Shown in pieces: positions 1 through 8,183 of a stretch of DNA of 10,687 nucleotides (position 1 is the first letter of the stretch; each line of letters starts with the position of its first letter). Made by a program: the position numbers and the translations under genes. The DNA lies in the NCBI GenBank assembly GCA_016748015.1, contig JAAOMT010000579.1:1-10687 (forward strand), written 5' to 3'. The notes under the pieces are model-generated. The model saw only the letters and a program-made list of their open reading frames with translations. It was not told the DNA's origin and made no database searches. Origin of the DNA: Geosiphon pyriformis (taxonomy: Eukaryota > Glomeromycota > Glomeromycetes > Archaeosporales > Geosiphonaceae).

Positions 1-1117
1 CACTACAACCTACACTGGCTCCCCGTAGCCCCCTTACCACTACCTACACACCAGTAGCACCTTCAATCTAAGGGCATAAACGATGCCCCTTCTAGCCCTA
101 GCCCTATCCACCTACACACAGAGAGCTCTTACCACCTAGCCTCCCACACAGGGACACATGCCCACCCCATGGCTACTCAGCCACAATCCCTATCCACCAC
201 ACCCCATCTTGCTGCGCAGCCTAATAGCCCTATCTTCCCCATGGCTACCTATAGCCCTCTCCCCATAGGGGATACCACCACAAATCCCACTAATAACCCA
301 TGGCTACACATAGCCAACCATTACCACCACTACCCTAATGAGATACCCCACATGGCTCCAGCCATATCACCTTTGACCCTAGACCCCAAAGGATACACAA
401 CCACTACCCTTACCCATATAGCCCCCATACATGGCTCTAGCCATCACCCATTACCTACATGGCTCCCGTAGCAATGCCACCTCTACCCAAAGTATACACC
501 AACCACACCCTAGCCCCTATTAAGATACCCCCTATCACCCAATGTAGCCCTATATCCCACTATATGCCCCACCACACACCATATCCCTATACCACATACC
601 CTATGCCCGGATGTGGCACCTATATACCACTATACCACTTCTCCACCATACCCTATGCCCCCCAACTGCAACAGGATGTGGCCAATATCCCCTATCTGCC
701 CCATACCCATATCCCCAGGATACCCATCCAATATCCCATATATCCCACCCTATGTGCCACCATGCCTCATGATGGAGCCCTATCCACTATCCCACACCAT
801 ATCCAAATCTCCCCTACCACCCAGTGGTCCCAATCTATGGTACCCGTTGACCAACAACCACTACCATACACAACTCCAATCTCCCTATCCCAACCAAATC
901 TCAAAACCAAATACAAAACCAATTCCATGGTAAACCCAATACCATGACCCCTAAAAACTAACCAATCCCCAACTCTCTAAAAACCAGGACCAATGTACCA
1001 ATCTAACACCAAGGACCCTAAATAACACCCAAAACCAAGAATCCCATTACTACCCAGTCCAAGTCGTGTGGGGGACAGGGCTCTGGAGAGGACCCCGGGT
1101 CAAAGGGTGGGGGGGGG
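1..1117. repeat. Terminal direct repeat, copy A (circular overlap)
   Basis: Positions 1-1117 recur at 9571-10687, a shift of 9570, with no difference in the parts I compared, including all three open frames and the hairpins. The window ends inside the copy of the G9 tract at 1109-1117, which suggests assembly stopped at the homopolymer. The simplest reading is a 9570-bp circle sequenced past its start. A tandem array or a true long terminal repeat would look the same here. Content: C/A-rich + strand, six ATGGCT boxes, a 6-5-6 hairpin at 72-88 (GGGCAT/ATGCCC), a 10-nt palindrome at 211-220 and no convincing gene. Confidence 0.93.
169..466 (+). repeat. Interspersed ATGGCT / AGCC mini-dyad boxes
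   Basis: The box ATGGCT occurs at 169, 241, 300, 352, 431 and 459. In the first five, AGCC follows within 2-6 nt, so each can fold as GGCT/AGCC. The copies at 352-365 (ATGGCT-CC-AGCCAT) and 431-444 (ATGGCT-CT-AGCCAT) are perfect 6-bp dyads with 2-nt centres. Spacing is irregular (28-79 nt), so this is an interspersed family and not a tandem repeat. The boxes recur at +9570. The ATGs inside them account for some of the apparent start codons here. Confidence 0.6.
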
Positions 1118-1146
1118 TCATGGGTCTGAAATGGGGGGGGGTCATG
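1109..1146 (+). repeat. Paired G9 tracts followed by TCATG
   Basis: G9 at 1109-1117 and G9 at 1133-1141, 24 nt apart, are each followed by TCATGRG. They interrupt a + strand that is otherwise rich in C and poor in G, where the C runs seen reach only about five. They are the first members of the G9-10 family that continues to 3623. True lengths may differ, because such homopolymers are error-prone in sequencing. Confidence 0.75.
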
Positions 1147-1246
1147 AGAACCCAAGGAGTACATAGATAATACGTGTCCCACACAATAGTGGTAACCATC
1201 CAACACCATCACCAAACAACCTTCACAACCACTAGTACCATGTATC

Positions 1247-1269
1247 GGGGTCCCAAACCACGGGACCCC
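1247..1269. repeat. Perfect 8-bp hairpin
   Basis: GGGGTCCC (1247-1254), a 7-nt loop AAACCAC and GGGACCCC (1262-1269) form a perfect stem. A further GGGACCCC at 1290-1297 could compete for the 5' arm. A 6-3-6 hairpin (TACCCA-TCC-TGGGTA, 1301-1315) lies just downstream. No U tract follows, so a bacterial-type terminator is not indicated. Confidence 0.7.
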
Positions 1270-1552
1270 AACCACCATTTCCAAGCAATGGGACCCCTTG
1301 TACCCATCCTGGGTAACACCACTACAAAACCATTTACAACCATCAGTAGAGCTCCTCTAAAACCAAACCACCATGACCAAACCCTGGGACAAAGGACAAA
1401 CCAAGTACCCACCCATTGGCAGGACATAGTGGATACAAACCAATCCTACCCATGGTCACTCCAAACCCATAAAACTGTAACAACAATCAACAATCAACCA
1501 CACATCTCCCATTAACCCTCCCACCAAACCCACGGAGGTCCAGGGGGTAAAA

Positions 1553-1580
1553 GGCCCGAGGGCCAGGGTATAAGACCCTG
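1553..1580. repeat. Back-to-back double hairpin
   Basis: GGCCC-GA-GGGCC (1553-1564) is followed at once by CAGGGT-ATAAG-ACCCTG (1564-1580), the two sharing base 1564. Two adjoining perfect stems resemble the double-hairpin elements and GC clusters known from some fungal and algal organelle genomes. That resemblance is by architecture only. Confidence 0.65.
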
Positions 1581-1778
1581 ACGTGGTTACAGGTGACAAC
1601 CACTACTCCAACTGCAAACCAGACTACTACAAAGTACACACAAATACCCGTACCCAAATCCAGCTCCCCTACAATAACCAATGAACAATGACCCTATCCA
1701 CCCACCAACACAACCATAAAAAGGATCCAAGTTAAACGGGATCCAAGGTAAGTTCTACACCCATCACCCTGTATTGCT

Positions 1779-1787
1779 GGGGGGGGG
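1779..1787 (+). repeat. G9 tract
   Basis: Nine G followed by T, isolated in the C/A-rich block. Upstream, GGATCCAAG occurs twice (about 1725 and 1741) as a short direct repeat. Member of the G9-10 family. Confidence 0.7.
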
Positions 1788-1936
1788 TGAACCAAAAATC
1801 CCACTTTGGCCAATCAAGCTCTACCTCCTGTACCCAATGGTCCCATCCCAACAAACTCCAAATCCTACCATTACCCTTGTTACCCACTCCATTCCAACCA
1901 CAAATCAACAACCAATCGGGTAACAAGGTGTGTACT

Positions 1937-1960
1937 TACCCCCGGTGTGGGGGGGGGGTA
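1937..1960 (+). repeat. G10 tract within a hairpin
   Basis: G10 at 1949-1958 followed by TA. TACCCCC at 1937-1943 is the exact reverse complement of GGGGGTA at 1954-1960, so this tract can fold back on its own upstream C5 run. Such a partner was not seen for most other family members. Confidence 0.65.
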
Positions 1961-1978
1961 CCAACAAGGTCAACAACC

Positions 1979-1994
1979 TGTATACCCGTATACA
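1979..1994. repeat. 7-2-7 dyad (centre CC)
   Basis: TGTATAC-CC-GTATACA, perfect 7-bp arms around a 2-nt centre, with no pairing beyond. First of six dyads with identical geometry (others at 2210, 5231, 7848, 8142 and 9213). Confidence 0.75.
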
Positions 1995-2143
1995 AAAACC
2001 CCAACCGTAGGATCCCCCAAACCCATCCTCAAAACAAGTACGTCTCCCACACAAGGTTGTATCTCCCAGTTTAATACCCAGTCCAACCAAAACAGTTCCC
2101 ACAAACAAGGTTGTATCACAAGTCCTTTCACACCACACAAGGG

Positions 2144-2161
2144 GGGATAAGTTAGTATCCC
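2144..2161. repeat. 6-6-6 hairpin
   Basis: GGGATA (2144-2149), loop AGTTAG and TATCCC (2156-2161). It lies about 50 bp before the strand-composition switch. Upstream, CAAGGTTGTATC occurs twice (about 2053 and 2106) as a direct repeat. Confidence 0.6.
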
Positions 2162-2209
2162 AAGTCCCAGTACCCACAAAAATGGGATCCCAAACAGTAC
2201 TTTCCACCC

Positions 2210-2225
2210 ACACTTCAAGAAGTGT
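2210..2225. repeat. 7-2-7 dyad at a skew switch (centre AA)
   Basis: ACACTTC-AA-GAAGTGT, perfect arms. Upstream the + strand is C/A-rich. Immediately downstream it is G/T-rich. The dyad thus marks a sharp boundary, as the one at 5231-5246 does. A replication or transcription boundary is possible but not shown. Confidence 0.75.
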
Positions 2226-2820
2226 CTGGTATTGATGGTATAGTGTCCTTAATTGTTAGTCATGTATATGTTTGGATAGGGTATTGGTTGAGGATTGGTA
2301 ATGGGGAGTGATGGGTTTTTAGTGATGGGATTGGGATTGTGTCTAGGAGGGTGGGATTTGGATGGTTGATTGGTTATCCCTTTGTATCCATTGGTTATTG
2401 GGATACCGTCTACATGGTTTGAATTTGGGATCCATGGGTATCCATGGGGGGATCATCCATTTTATCCAGGTTTATCTCGAGAGACTTGGGATCCGTTGGT
2501 TGACCCACCCACAACTCACTACAAGGCAAAGGGTAAAAATATCCCCAGGTATCAGATCCACAAGTTACCATCTTCTCAAAGTAAGAATACCATGGGCAAG
2601 TACCACAACCACACCACCAGTGCTTTGAATGTATTTGAGTCCCATTTGGATCCAGGATGCACTCTAATAAAGGGGTTGTTGGGGTGGTGGTTGTGGGGGG
2701 GGGTAAGGGGTAAGATCCATAGGTCGGGGTGGGGGGGGGGTAGGTATGGATCCAGTACTCAAAGCTTACGTCCCCACCACCATATCCAAGGCTCCAACCA
2801 AATACCCTAATAGAGTACCG
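2226..2820. other. G/T-rich block with a weak open frame
   Basis: The + strand turns G/T-rich here, the reverse of the flanking skew. The longest + strand open stretch runs from 2370 to a TAA at 2808-2810. If UGA is read as Trp (TGA at 2367-2369), it extends back to an ATG at 2301, giving 169 codons with a hydrophobic start and several Trp/Gly-rich segments. The antisense strand is open over 2410-2871 as well, and the G9 and G10 tracts at 2695-2740 are read as Gly/Trp. I recognise no family. Low stop density from skew explains most of this, so coding is unlikely but not excluded. CCATGG-GTAT-CCATGG at 2432-2447 is an inverted repeat. Confidence 0.35.
2695..2740 (+). repeat. Paired G9 and G10 tracts
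   Basis: G9 at 2695-2703 (followed by TAAGGGG) and G10 at 2731-2740 (followed by TAGG), with GGGG at 2726-2729 just before the second. Several G tracts lie within 50 nt, enough on paper for a G-quadruplex on the + strand. Members of the G9-10 family. Confidence 0.7.
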
Positions 2821-3129
2821 ACTACTAGTATTTTGATCACCTATCTGACCCACCACCTGGGGAGTACTCATGAGTCCCAGTCAATTGCTAGGCGGTAAGA
2901 TAGTGCTCAAAAGGGCCTATGATGCTCCCTATCCCACCAGATCTACCACAGATTGGTACTTGTACTTGATTGGTTTATGTGATATACTTTGTATCCCAGG
3001 GCAGTATCAACCGAATTAACCTTATGTAATGATTGGATATAGGCTCTGCATAGTGTAGTAAAGTCAAGCAACCAATATGGGATCCCTCCATGGCCACACA
3101 AACACAGGGATCTGGAGAGGTGGGAAAAT

Positions 3130-3139
3130 GGGGGGGGGG
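3130..3139 (+). repeat. G10 tract
   Basis: Ten G after AAAAT, followed by TGGGTA. Family member; no C-rich partner seen nearby. Confidence 0.7.
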
Positions 3140-3614
3140 TGGGTATACAAATCCATCAAGCAAAATGATGACAGGTATACCAACAAATCACTAGTACTTA
3201 TCCAAACCACTGTCCCAATTCAAAGGGCGAGTATCCACCCAAACTGGGGGCCATCAAAGGTTAGCTGGGGTCCTCAAGCACCAGTACTCATAATGATCCT
3301 CCCTAAAAGCCAACAGCCCTTATAAGACGGGAGCGACCAAAATAGTCATGGGCCCTATGGCTTAAGGTAGCAACCATAAAGACTTTAAGCAATTAGACTT
3401 GGTATCTACAATCCCCAAATCAAAGTACCTAAAAACCCTTCACAGTCAGTTGACTACCATACCATTAGTACCATTTGTACCGTACTACCAATCCCCATAA
3501 AGAAGAGTATTTTTATTAAGGGAATTACTACAACCACTGGCTCCAACCAAAGCAATCCACCAATCCCAATAAACCATTGACACCCCAATTAGTAGTTCGG
3601 ATACCATGGCTCAA

Positions 3615-3623
3615 GGGGGGGGG
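3615..3623 (+). repeat. G9 tract
   Basis: Nine G after CTCAA, followed by TAAAAG. Last clear member of the series; only a G7 run at about 4000 follows before the GC-rich block at 8485. Confidence 0.7.
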
Positions 3624-4180
3624 TAAAAGTAAGGTGTAGTATGTCCATCGTCAGGTCCCCAGTCCCCAATCTACCAATCATACCAAGCCCGAATACTTGT
3701 ATACAACATGTATCCTACTCTCGAGATCACTCCTCAAACTGGTCCCACCAGGATCTGACTCAGGTCCACACTAAGGAACACCATAAACAAGGATGGGTTC
3801 ATGTAGCTATCCTAAAGTAGACCGAGTCTAGGGCCCCTATCTACTCTTGTACTGGAAGGTTTAGTGAGTGGGGTCTGAATAGGCTCTAAAAGTAAAGGCT
3901 GTATCTCCTCTCCAAAGTAGGGCTGTATTTGGTAGTATCCCATTGGGGGTACTGGTGGATGGGTAGAGGGGGATGGTTGTAGTTAGTGTTGATGGGTATG
4001 GGGGGGTATGGGGGATCCATCACGGCAGTCCTTGTAATATACCCTAAATCCCCACACCTCTTTGGGTCTATGGGATATACAAAGGATGTAGCCATCCAAC
4101 AAAGCTGAATCCAAGCCTATTGAGGGTATGGTTTACTGGGTCCCAACTAGATACCAGTATTCTCTCTAAGGGGTTGTCAT

Positions 4181-5230
4181 GCCCATAAGAGTACCACAAG
4201 GCATCTCCCCCAATACCCATCACAATACACTGTACCCTATATTATGAGATCCCTTGCCCAATCCTCAGAGGGCCCCAGTCCTCTACCATTGTCCACAGAC
4301 AACTCCACCATAACCAACAACTTACCAATCCCTTTACCAATACCCAAATACTCTCTATTCTAAATACAATCCCTATCCAAATCATACCAATCAAATATAC
4401 CTAACTCTCTCATACTATGTGAACCCCAAGTACCATATCCCTATCTGATAAAGTAATCTATCACATCAACAAAACACAACCCCTATCCGAATCCCCACCC
4501 ATACCAATAGCCACCAGAGGTAGCCCATTACCAAGAGGTAGCCCTCTGCCCCATGTGGCATCCAGATATCCCCATGCCACAATGGGCATACTACCCATTA
4601 TCCCAACCATGTGCCATAGGATATCCCACCACCATATGCCCTATCCACTAGCCCCAATATGCCTAGATCCCATATTCCCCACTATTTAGCAAAAATAGCC
4701 CCATGTGGCCCCCATACCCATTGTAGCCAACCATATGCCCCACTACCCATAGGATATCCCAACCATACCACATTCTATGCCCAATGTGGCCCCTTGCCAC
4801 TAGCCCTAGCCCCATACCCCAATATGCCCCAATGCCCCATGTGGCATCCTAAAAACCCCAGAGGTGGCATCCAATCTACCCCATTCCCAAATACCACCCA
4901 TACCCCACACAATGTGCCCTAGTAGCCCAATATCCCACCAACTACCCAAACCCCAACCATAGCCCCAATCCCACCAAATGGGCACAGGATATCCCACCAT
5001 ATGTAGCAAAAGGTGCCTTATGTGGCACACTCAACAAAAGGGCCACCAAGGGCCCCTATCTACCACATGCCACAGGATCCCAACGCCCCATACCACAGGA
5101 TCCCACTATCCCACATGCCACATGATACCCATCCGATGGGCCCATCAACACGAGGTGGCACCCCAACCACTACCCGATATGCCCAAGATACCACGGATGT
5201 TTACAACCAGTTGGACCAGTAGTCGACTCT
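4181..5230. repeat. Second C-rich block of degenerate short words
   Basis: The + strand is C/A-rich and built of recurring words: ATGTGGC (4553, 4703, 4784, 4839, 5020), GGATATCCC, CCATATGCC and ACAGGATCCCA (twice near 5072-5105). AGAGGTAGCCC occurs twice near 4514-4543. ATGTGGC also occurs at 611, 676, 9062 and 9093, so this block and the block around the circle junction share one repeat vocabulary. At 5128-5146 a CCCATC/GATGGG/CCCATC array can form either a 6-1-6 hairpin or a 12-nt palindrome (5135-5146). The apparent frames here (up to about 87 codons) are His/Pro/Thr-rich and overlap in several frames, so I do not call genes. Confidence 0.55.
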
Positions 5231-5246
5231 CTATATGAGCATATAG
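5231..5246. repeat. 7-2-7 dyad closing the second C-rich block (centre AG)
   Basis: CTATATG-AG-CATATAG, perfect arms. C-rich repeats end just upstream, and balanced, more gene-like sequence starts just downstream. Its last three bases are the TAG that bounds the open frame at 5247. Confidence 0.75.
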
Positions 5247-5654
5247 GGATTGGATGCTATTGATGAGGACCTTGTTATGAGGAGTCAAGGGATGGTAGAT
5301 CGAGGATTACCTCCGGATGGCAAGGGGCGTCATAAGGGATTGAATGATTCGGGTTCTCCCCTGACTTGGATTGGCATTGGTTTGTATGAATGGTGTTTGA
5401 TTGTACTCTAGTACTCATCTCGACTACCTCCTCTTTTGACAGGGACCTACTTGGACTTTGCGGATGCCGCACTTTCAAGATCAGACCATTGGGTTTATGA
5501 TACGGTGCGCCTCCCAGAGCATAGTAGGGTACAACACTTCATACCCAGGCCCTTTATCATAGGTTACTATCCAGAGATTAATCTTATCTCTTATCCAGTT
5601 CCTGGGGTATATGTGGAGGAGGCTGTTTTAGGTATTACAACGGGTATGACGTAA
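5247..5654 (+). other. Candidate coding fragment, one internal TAG
   Basis: One + strand frame is open for 135 codons from 5247 to TAA (5652-5654) apart from a single TAG at 5409-5411 (codon 55); the first ATG is at 5277. The flanking mixed DNA is dense in TAG and CTA, so this openness stands out. The translation has a normal mixture of charged, aromatic and hydrophobic residues, unlike the low-complexity C-rich frames, with a hydrophobic stretch at codons 42-54. No family is recognised firmly. Very weak echoes of cytochrome oxidase subunit 1 occur in the right order: MRSQGMVDRGLP at codons 11-22 (COX1: MR..GM....LP), QH at 96-97 and GYYPE at 106-110 (COX1: GHPE). They need insertions, and key His residues are absent, so chance is likely. 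Could be a gene fragment, an edited or degenerate gene, or a fortuitous frame. Confidence 0.25.
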
Positions 5655-5773
5655 TAGTACAAGACCTCCTGCATCTAGGGGGCAAGGAACCTAATCACAA
5701 GTACCTTTTGAGATCCCATCGGTATCCTTCTTACGAGAGGTTTGCTGATGGGGAGCCCTTAGCTAATACCTAG
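5582..5773 (+). other. Overlapping second open frame
   Basis: In the +2 frame relative to the preceding frame, 63 codons are open from after a TAA (5579-5581) to TAG (5771-5773), with no ATG in a convincing position. It overlaps the first frame by 73 nt and carries a Lys/Arg/Tyr/Glu-rich segment. A frameshift joining the two would give about 170 codons. No homology is recognised, so it is recorded only as part of the sole gene-like interval. Confidence 0.15.
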
Positions 5774-7847
5774 CTATACTGTAAACCCGTCATGTCCATA
5801 GCTCCTAAAATAACTCGTCCATTAAGCATCAGTTTTCATGAGTAACCTGCTCCATATCCTGACAGGTACTATCTCTATGTATATATGAGAGCCATGTACT
5901 CTATCCCCATGAATGTGCCATGTACATAGTAGTCTGAAATCTAGTATCTCCATCCCTGGGTAACCAGTTTGCCATCTTATAAATGAGTACAATGTTGCAA
6001 TATGACTCACTGTACGGAATGCAGGGAGTCCAGTAGGTATACCTTCATGGTACTTCATATCCCCTATATGGTACCTATAAATTAAGTCCATAGCTCTAGA
6101 CCCAGGCCAGTTGGTACAAGTACACCATTGAGTTTAATACTATATGGCAAGGACCGCTCCCCACCACTCCTAATTTAGAGCCATCTCACTACCAACATCA
6201 GTGGTATGGGATATGTACAGGGCTTGGACACACCCTTTATAGTCTCCCCCCCACCTCTCATGGAATGTAGTTCATAGCTGTACCATACGTATTCATCCCC
6301 CCCTCTGGGCCTACGCTCCTCTACCATTCCTAGTAGGATTCCTAGTATAGCTCTAAACACTTCACAAGCTGATGTAAGTCTACTTCCCCTTGATGGGCCT
6401 CCTAAGCTAGTTATCCCCTGTAAGGGTGAGCTACCTCCCCCTAAGCCATGATTTACGAGCTACTGTCCAATCCATATGAGCAGGGGGCGTGGGCAATTAG
6501 ACCCATGTTACTCATCCGTCTGACTCACAGCTCATCTACTATCCTATTGATCCATCCAGCTAGTGTTATTCTCATATAGTAGTGTAGTCATCCCACATGA
6601 GCTAATCGAATCCATGAGCATGGACCACCTATGCTCCCATCACCCCACCCTATACTTGCCAATCCATAGTATCCTCTGGGATCCCTGCCATACAGGCCCT
6701 AAAATGACTCAGCTGTGAGCTGGTAGTGTACTTTTATGAATACACTGTACTTATACTGAGCTACTTAGCTACTGAGCATAATAAGCTACTGGAAGTCCAT
6801 CCCACTTTCGTCATAGAGCTTCTCCTTGATATTTAGAGACCATAGTACCTGCTACCCTCCTAATCAAGGGGTTTGGACCCCTGTATGCTCATATTGGACT
6901 TTGTATAGGTACTAGTCCTTGTAGCTCATGGTAGTAGGATGAGCAACCACTTACAGGGCATATTAGGGAAATAAGCTTCCCCCCCTGAATCCCCGGGCCC
7001 AAGGACCCAACTAGTGGTAATTGATAGGTTAGTTAGTCAGGTAGTGGGTACAGTTGTAGCCATCCCTTTTGTGTTGTGGGTGAGATTTTGACCTCATCCC
7101 TGCAGGTCCCCATCTAATAGGTAGAGGTCAGATTTGATATGCACCTGCTTTATCTACATTAGAACTATGAGTTTATGCTATATTAGGGTATGGTACTATG
7201 TTGATCCCATCACCCCCTAGCTTGATATAGTCCCATCATCTCATTGGATATCTAGAGTATACTATTTGGTAGTCATCCTAAGGTGTTTGGTGTAATGGGT
7301 ACTGGGGACTAGCTGGCACACACATTGTTAGATAGGATTTGAGTCCTGTGGCTCCATTGGAGATTACTCTTAGATCAAGGATGGATGGGATTCCTAGTGT
7401 TTCTGACATATAAGTGGTACGCTCTAGGATGGAACTTGTATATATGTAGCCCTGTCTAATATCATACATTAGTATTCAGTTGTAACCACTTCCTATCCCT
7501 ATCCATGAACCCTCAGCACTAGTTGGATATGCCGCCCTCATATTTAGTCATTACATACTCATGCAGAGGGACTTGGTATGGGCATCCACCTCCCCCCCAT
7601 GTAATTATGAATCCCATCCTCAAATTAAGGATTTATACAGTGTAGGTCCTCTTGTACTATGAGGTAGATCTTGGTAGGCTATAGGGATGCTTGGAAGCGC
7701 TTGCTATTGGTACATACAACATACTGAGGAGTTGAGGACCTAAAGCAGGACTTATGGCTAATTCAACCTTGCCTATTAATAGGATCACATCCCCTGCAAT
7801 CTATGATGACTTCCTGTTATACTCTCATAGGTGTTTAATGGTAGCAC
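5774..7847. other. Stop-dense balanced region, no gene seen
   Basis: TAG and CTA are abundant, closing both strands about every 20 codons. The longest frame is on the - strand at 5822-6091 (89 codons from ATG; about 103 from the previous stop), with no recognisable domain. I searched by eye for tRNA arms, the rRNA decoding and peptidyl-transferase landmarks, and COX1/COB/NAD motifs, and found none. Structure seen: four C7 runs (about 6246, 6297, 6979, 7592), hairpins at 6616-6636 (GAGCAT/ATGCTC), 6725-6746 (AGTGTA/TACACT), 6867-6882 (AGGGGT-TTGG-ACCCCT), 6924-6944 (GCTCAT/ATGAGC) and 7089-7130 (TGACCTC/GAGGTCA), a recurring AGCTAC word (6425-6800), and a 12-nt palindrome CCTATTAATAGG at 7772-7783. 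Confidence 0.5.
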
Positions 7848-7884
7848 TAGCCCTCTAGGGCTATGAGTAGGTAGTTGTACCTAC
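7848..7884. repeat. Double hairpin: 7-2-7 dyad plus 7-4-7
   Basis: TAGCCCT-CT-AGGGCTA (7848-7863) is followed after 3 nt by GTAGGTA-GTTG-TACCTAC (7867-7884). Both stems are perfect. The pair has the same two-stem layout as 1553-1580. The second stem contains TAGGTAGT (7868-7875), an octamer that also flanks the dyad at 8142. Confidence 0.75.
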
Positions 7885-8121
7885 CTATTACTGGATGATA
7901 AGGGTACCTTGCCAGATCCTGAATACTGGAGACTTGGACAGGTATAGCAATCTGTATGAGTACTTGGCATCTACTAGTTTACTGACCTTGGTTGGATATT
8001 GTAACCATATTAATGTGGCTGCATCCGCCATATACGATTTATTACATAGTACTAACTAACCTAGTGATTACCCCCTAGCATTACCTTTTAGTCATGTTAG
8101 GTTAGTGTGGCGTATTACACA

Positions 8122-8165
8122 TAGGTAGTGCTTGGAGACTTGGGGTATCCATACCCCTAGGTAGT
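8122..8165. repeat. 7-2-7 dyad flanked by TAGGTAGT direct repeats
   Basis: GGGGTAT-CC-ATACCCC (8142-8157) lies between TAGGTAGT at 8122-8129 and TAGGTAGT at 8158-8165. An inverted repeat inside an 8-bp direct repeat resembles the target-site footprint of a tiny mobile hairpin. The left copy is 12 bp away from the dyad, however, so that is only a possibility. Confidence 0.65.
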
Positions 8166-8183
8166 ACAGTATTTCTACTAACT

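Larger units (their letters stand above)
1118..2209. other. C/A-rich block with G tracts, no gene seen
   Basis: Continuation of the C-rich block. Open frames exist on both strands (about 65-115 codons), but they overlap one another in several frames and their translations are low-complexity Pro/Thr/His/Asn or Gly/Val/Trp mixtures set by base skew. I recognise no protein or RNA gene. The content is the hairpins and G tracts listed separately. Confidence 0.6.
2821..4180. other. Mixed-composition region, no gene seen
   Basis: Balanced to slightly AT-rich DNA with stops in all frames. The longest frames (about 60-80 codons at 3077-3325 +, 2975-3163 - and 3886-4095 -) show no family resemblance. 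It holds two G tracts, a 10-nt palindrome ACTCATGAGT at 2866-2875, TTGTATACAA at 3697-3706 and a weak 5-3-5 dyad near 3820. TAGATACC followed by AGTA near 4150 recalls the small-subunit rRNA 790 loop, but nothing around it supports rRNA. Confidence 0.5.

Noticed and set aside
169-947. Three overlapping + strand open frames of 100-162 codons, repeated at 9739-10517
   Set aside because: They overlap in different frames, their translations are Pro/Thr/His/Tyr-rich strings dictated by C/A-rich repeats, and C-rich DNA without TGA or TAG stays open by composition. No domain is seen.
2410-2871. 153-codon - strand open frame
   Set aside because: It is antisense to another open frame in a skewed region, runs through C9/C10 tracts read as Pro, and shows no recognisable family.
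4148-4162. TAGATACC...AGTA resembling the small-subunit rRNA 790 loop
   Set aside because: An 8-nt match in about 20 kb of searched strand is expected by chance, and no other rRNA landmark (530 loop, decoding site, 3' end) is present.
5822-6091. 89-codon - strand frame with protein-like composition
   Set aside because: The length is near the chance maximum for a region of this size, no motif is recognised, and neighbouring frames are stop-dense. Not enough to call a gene.
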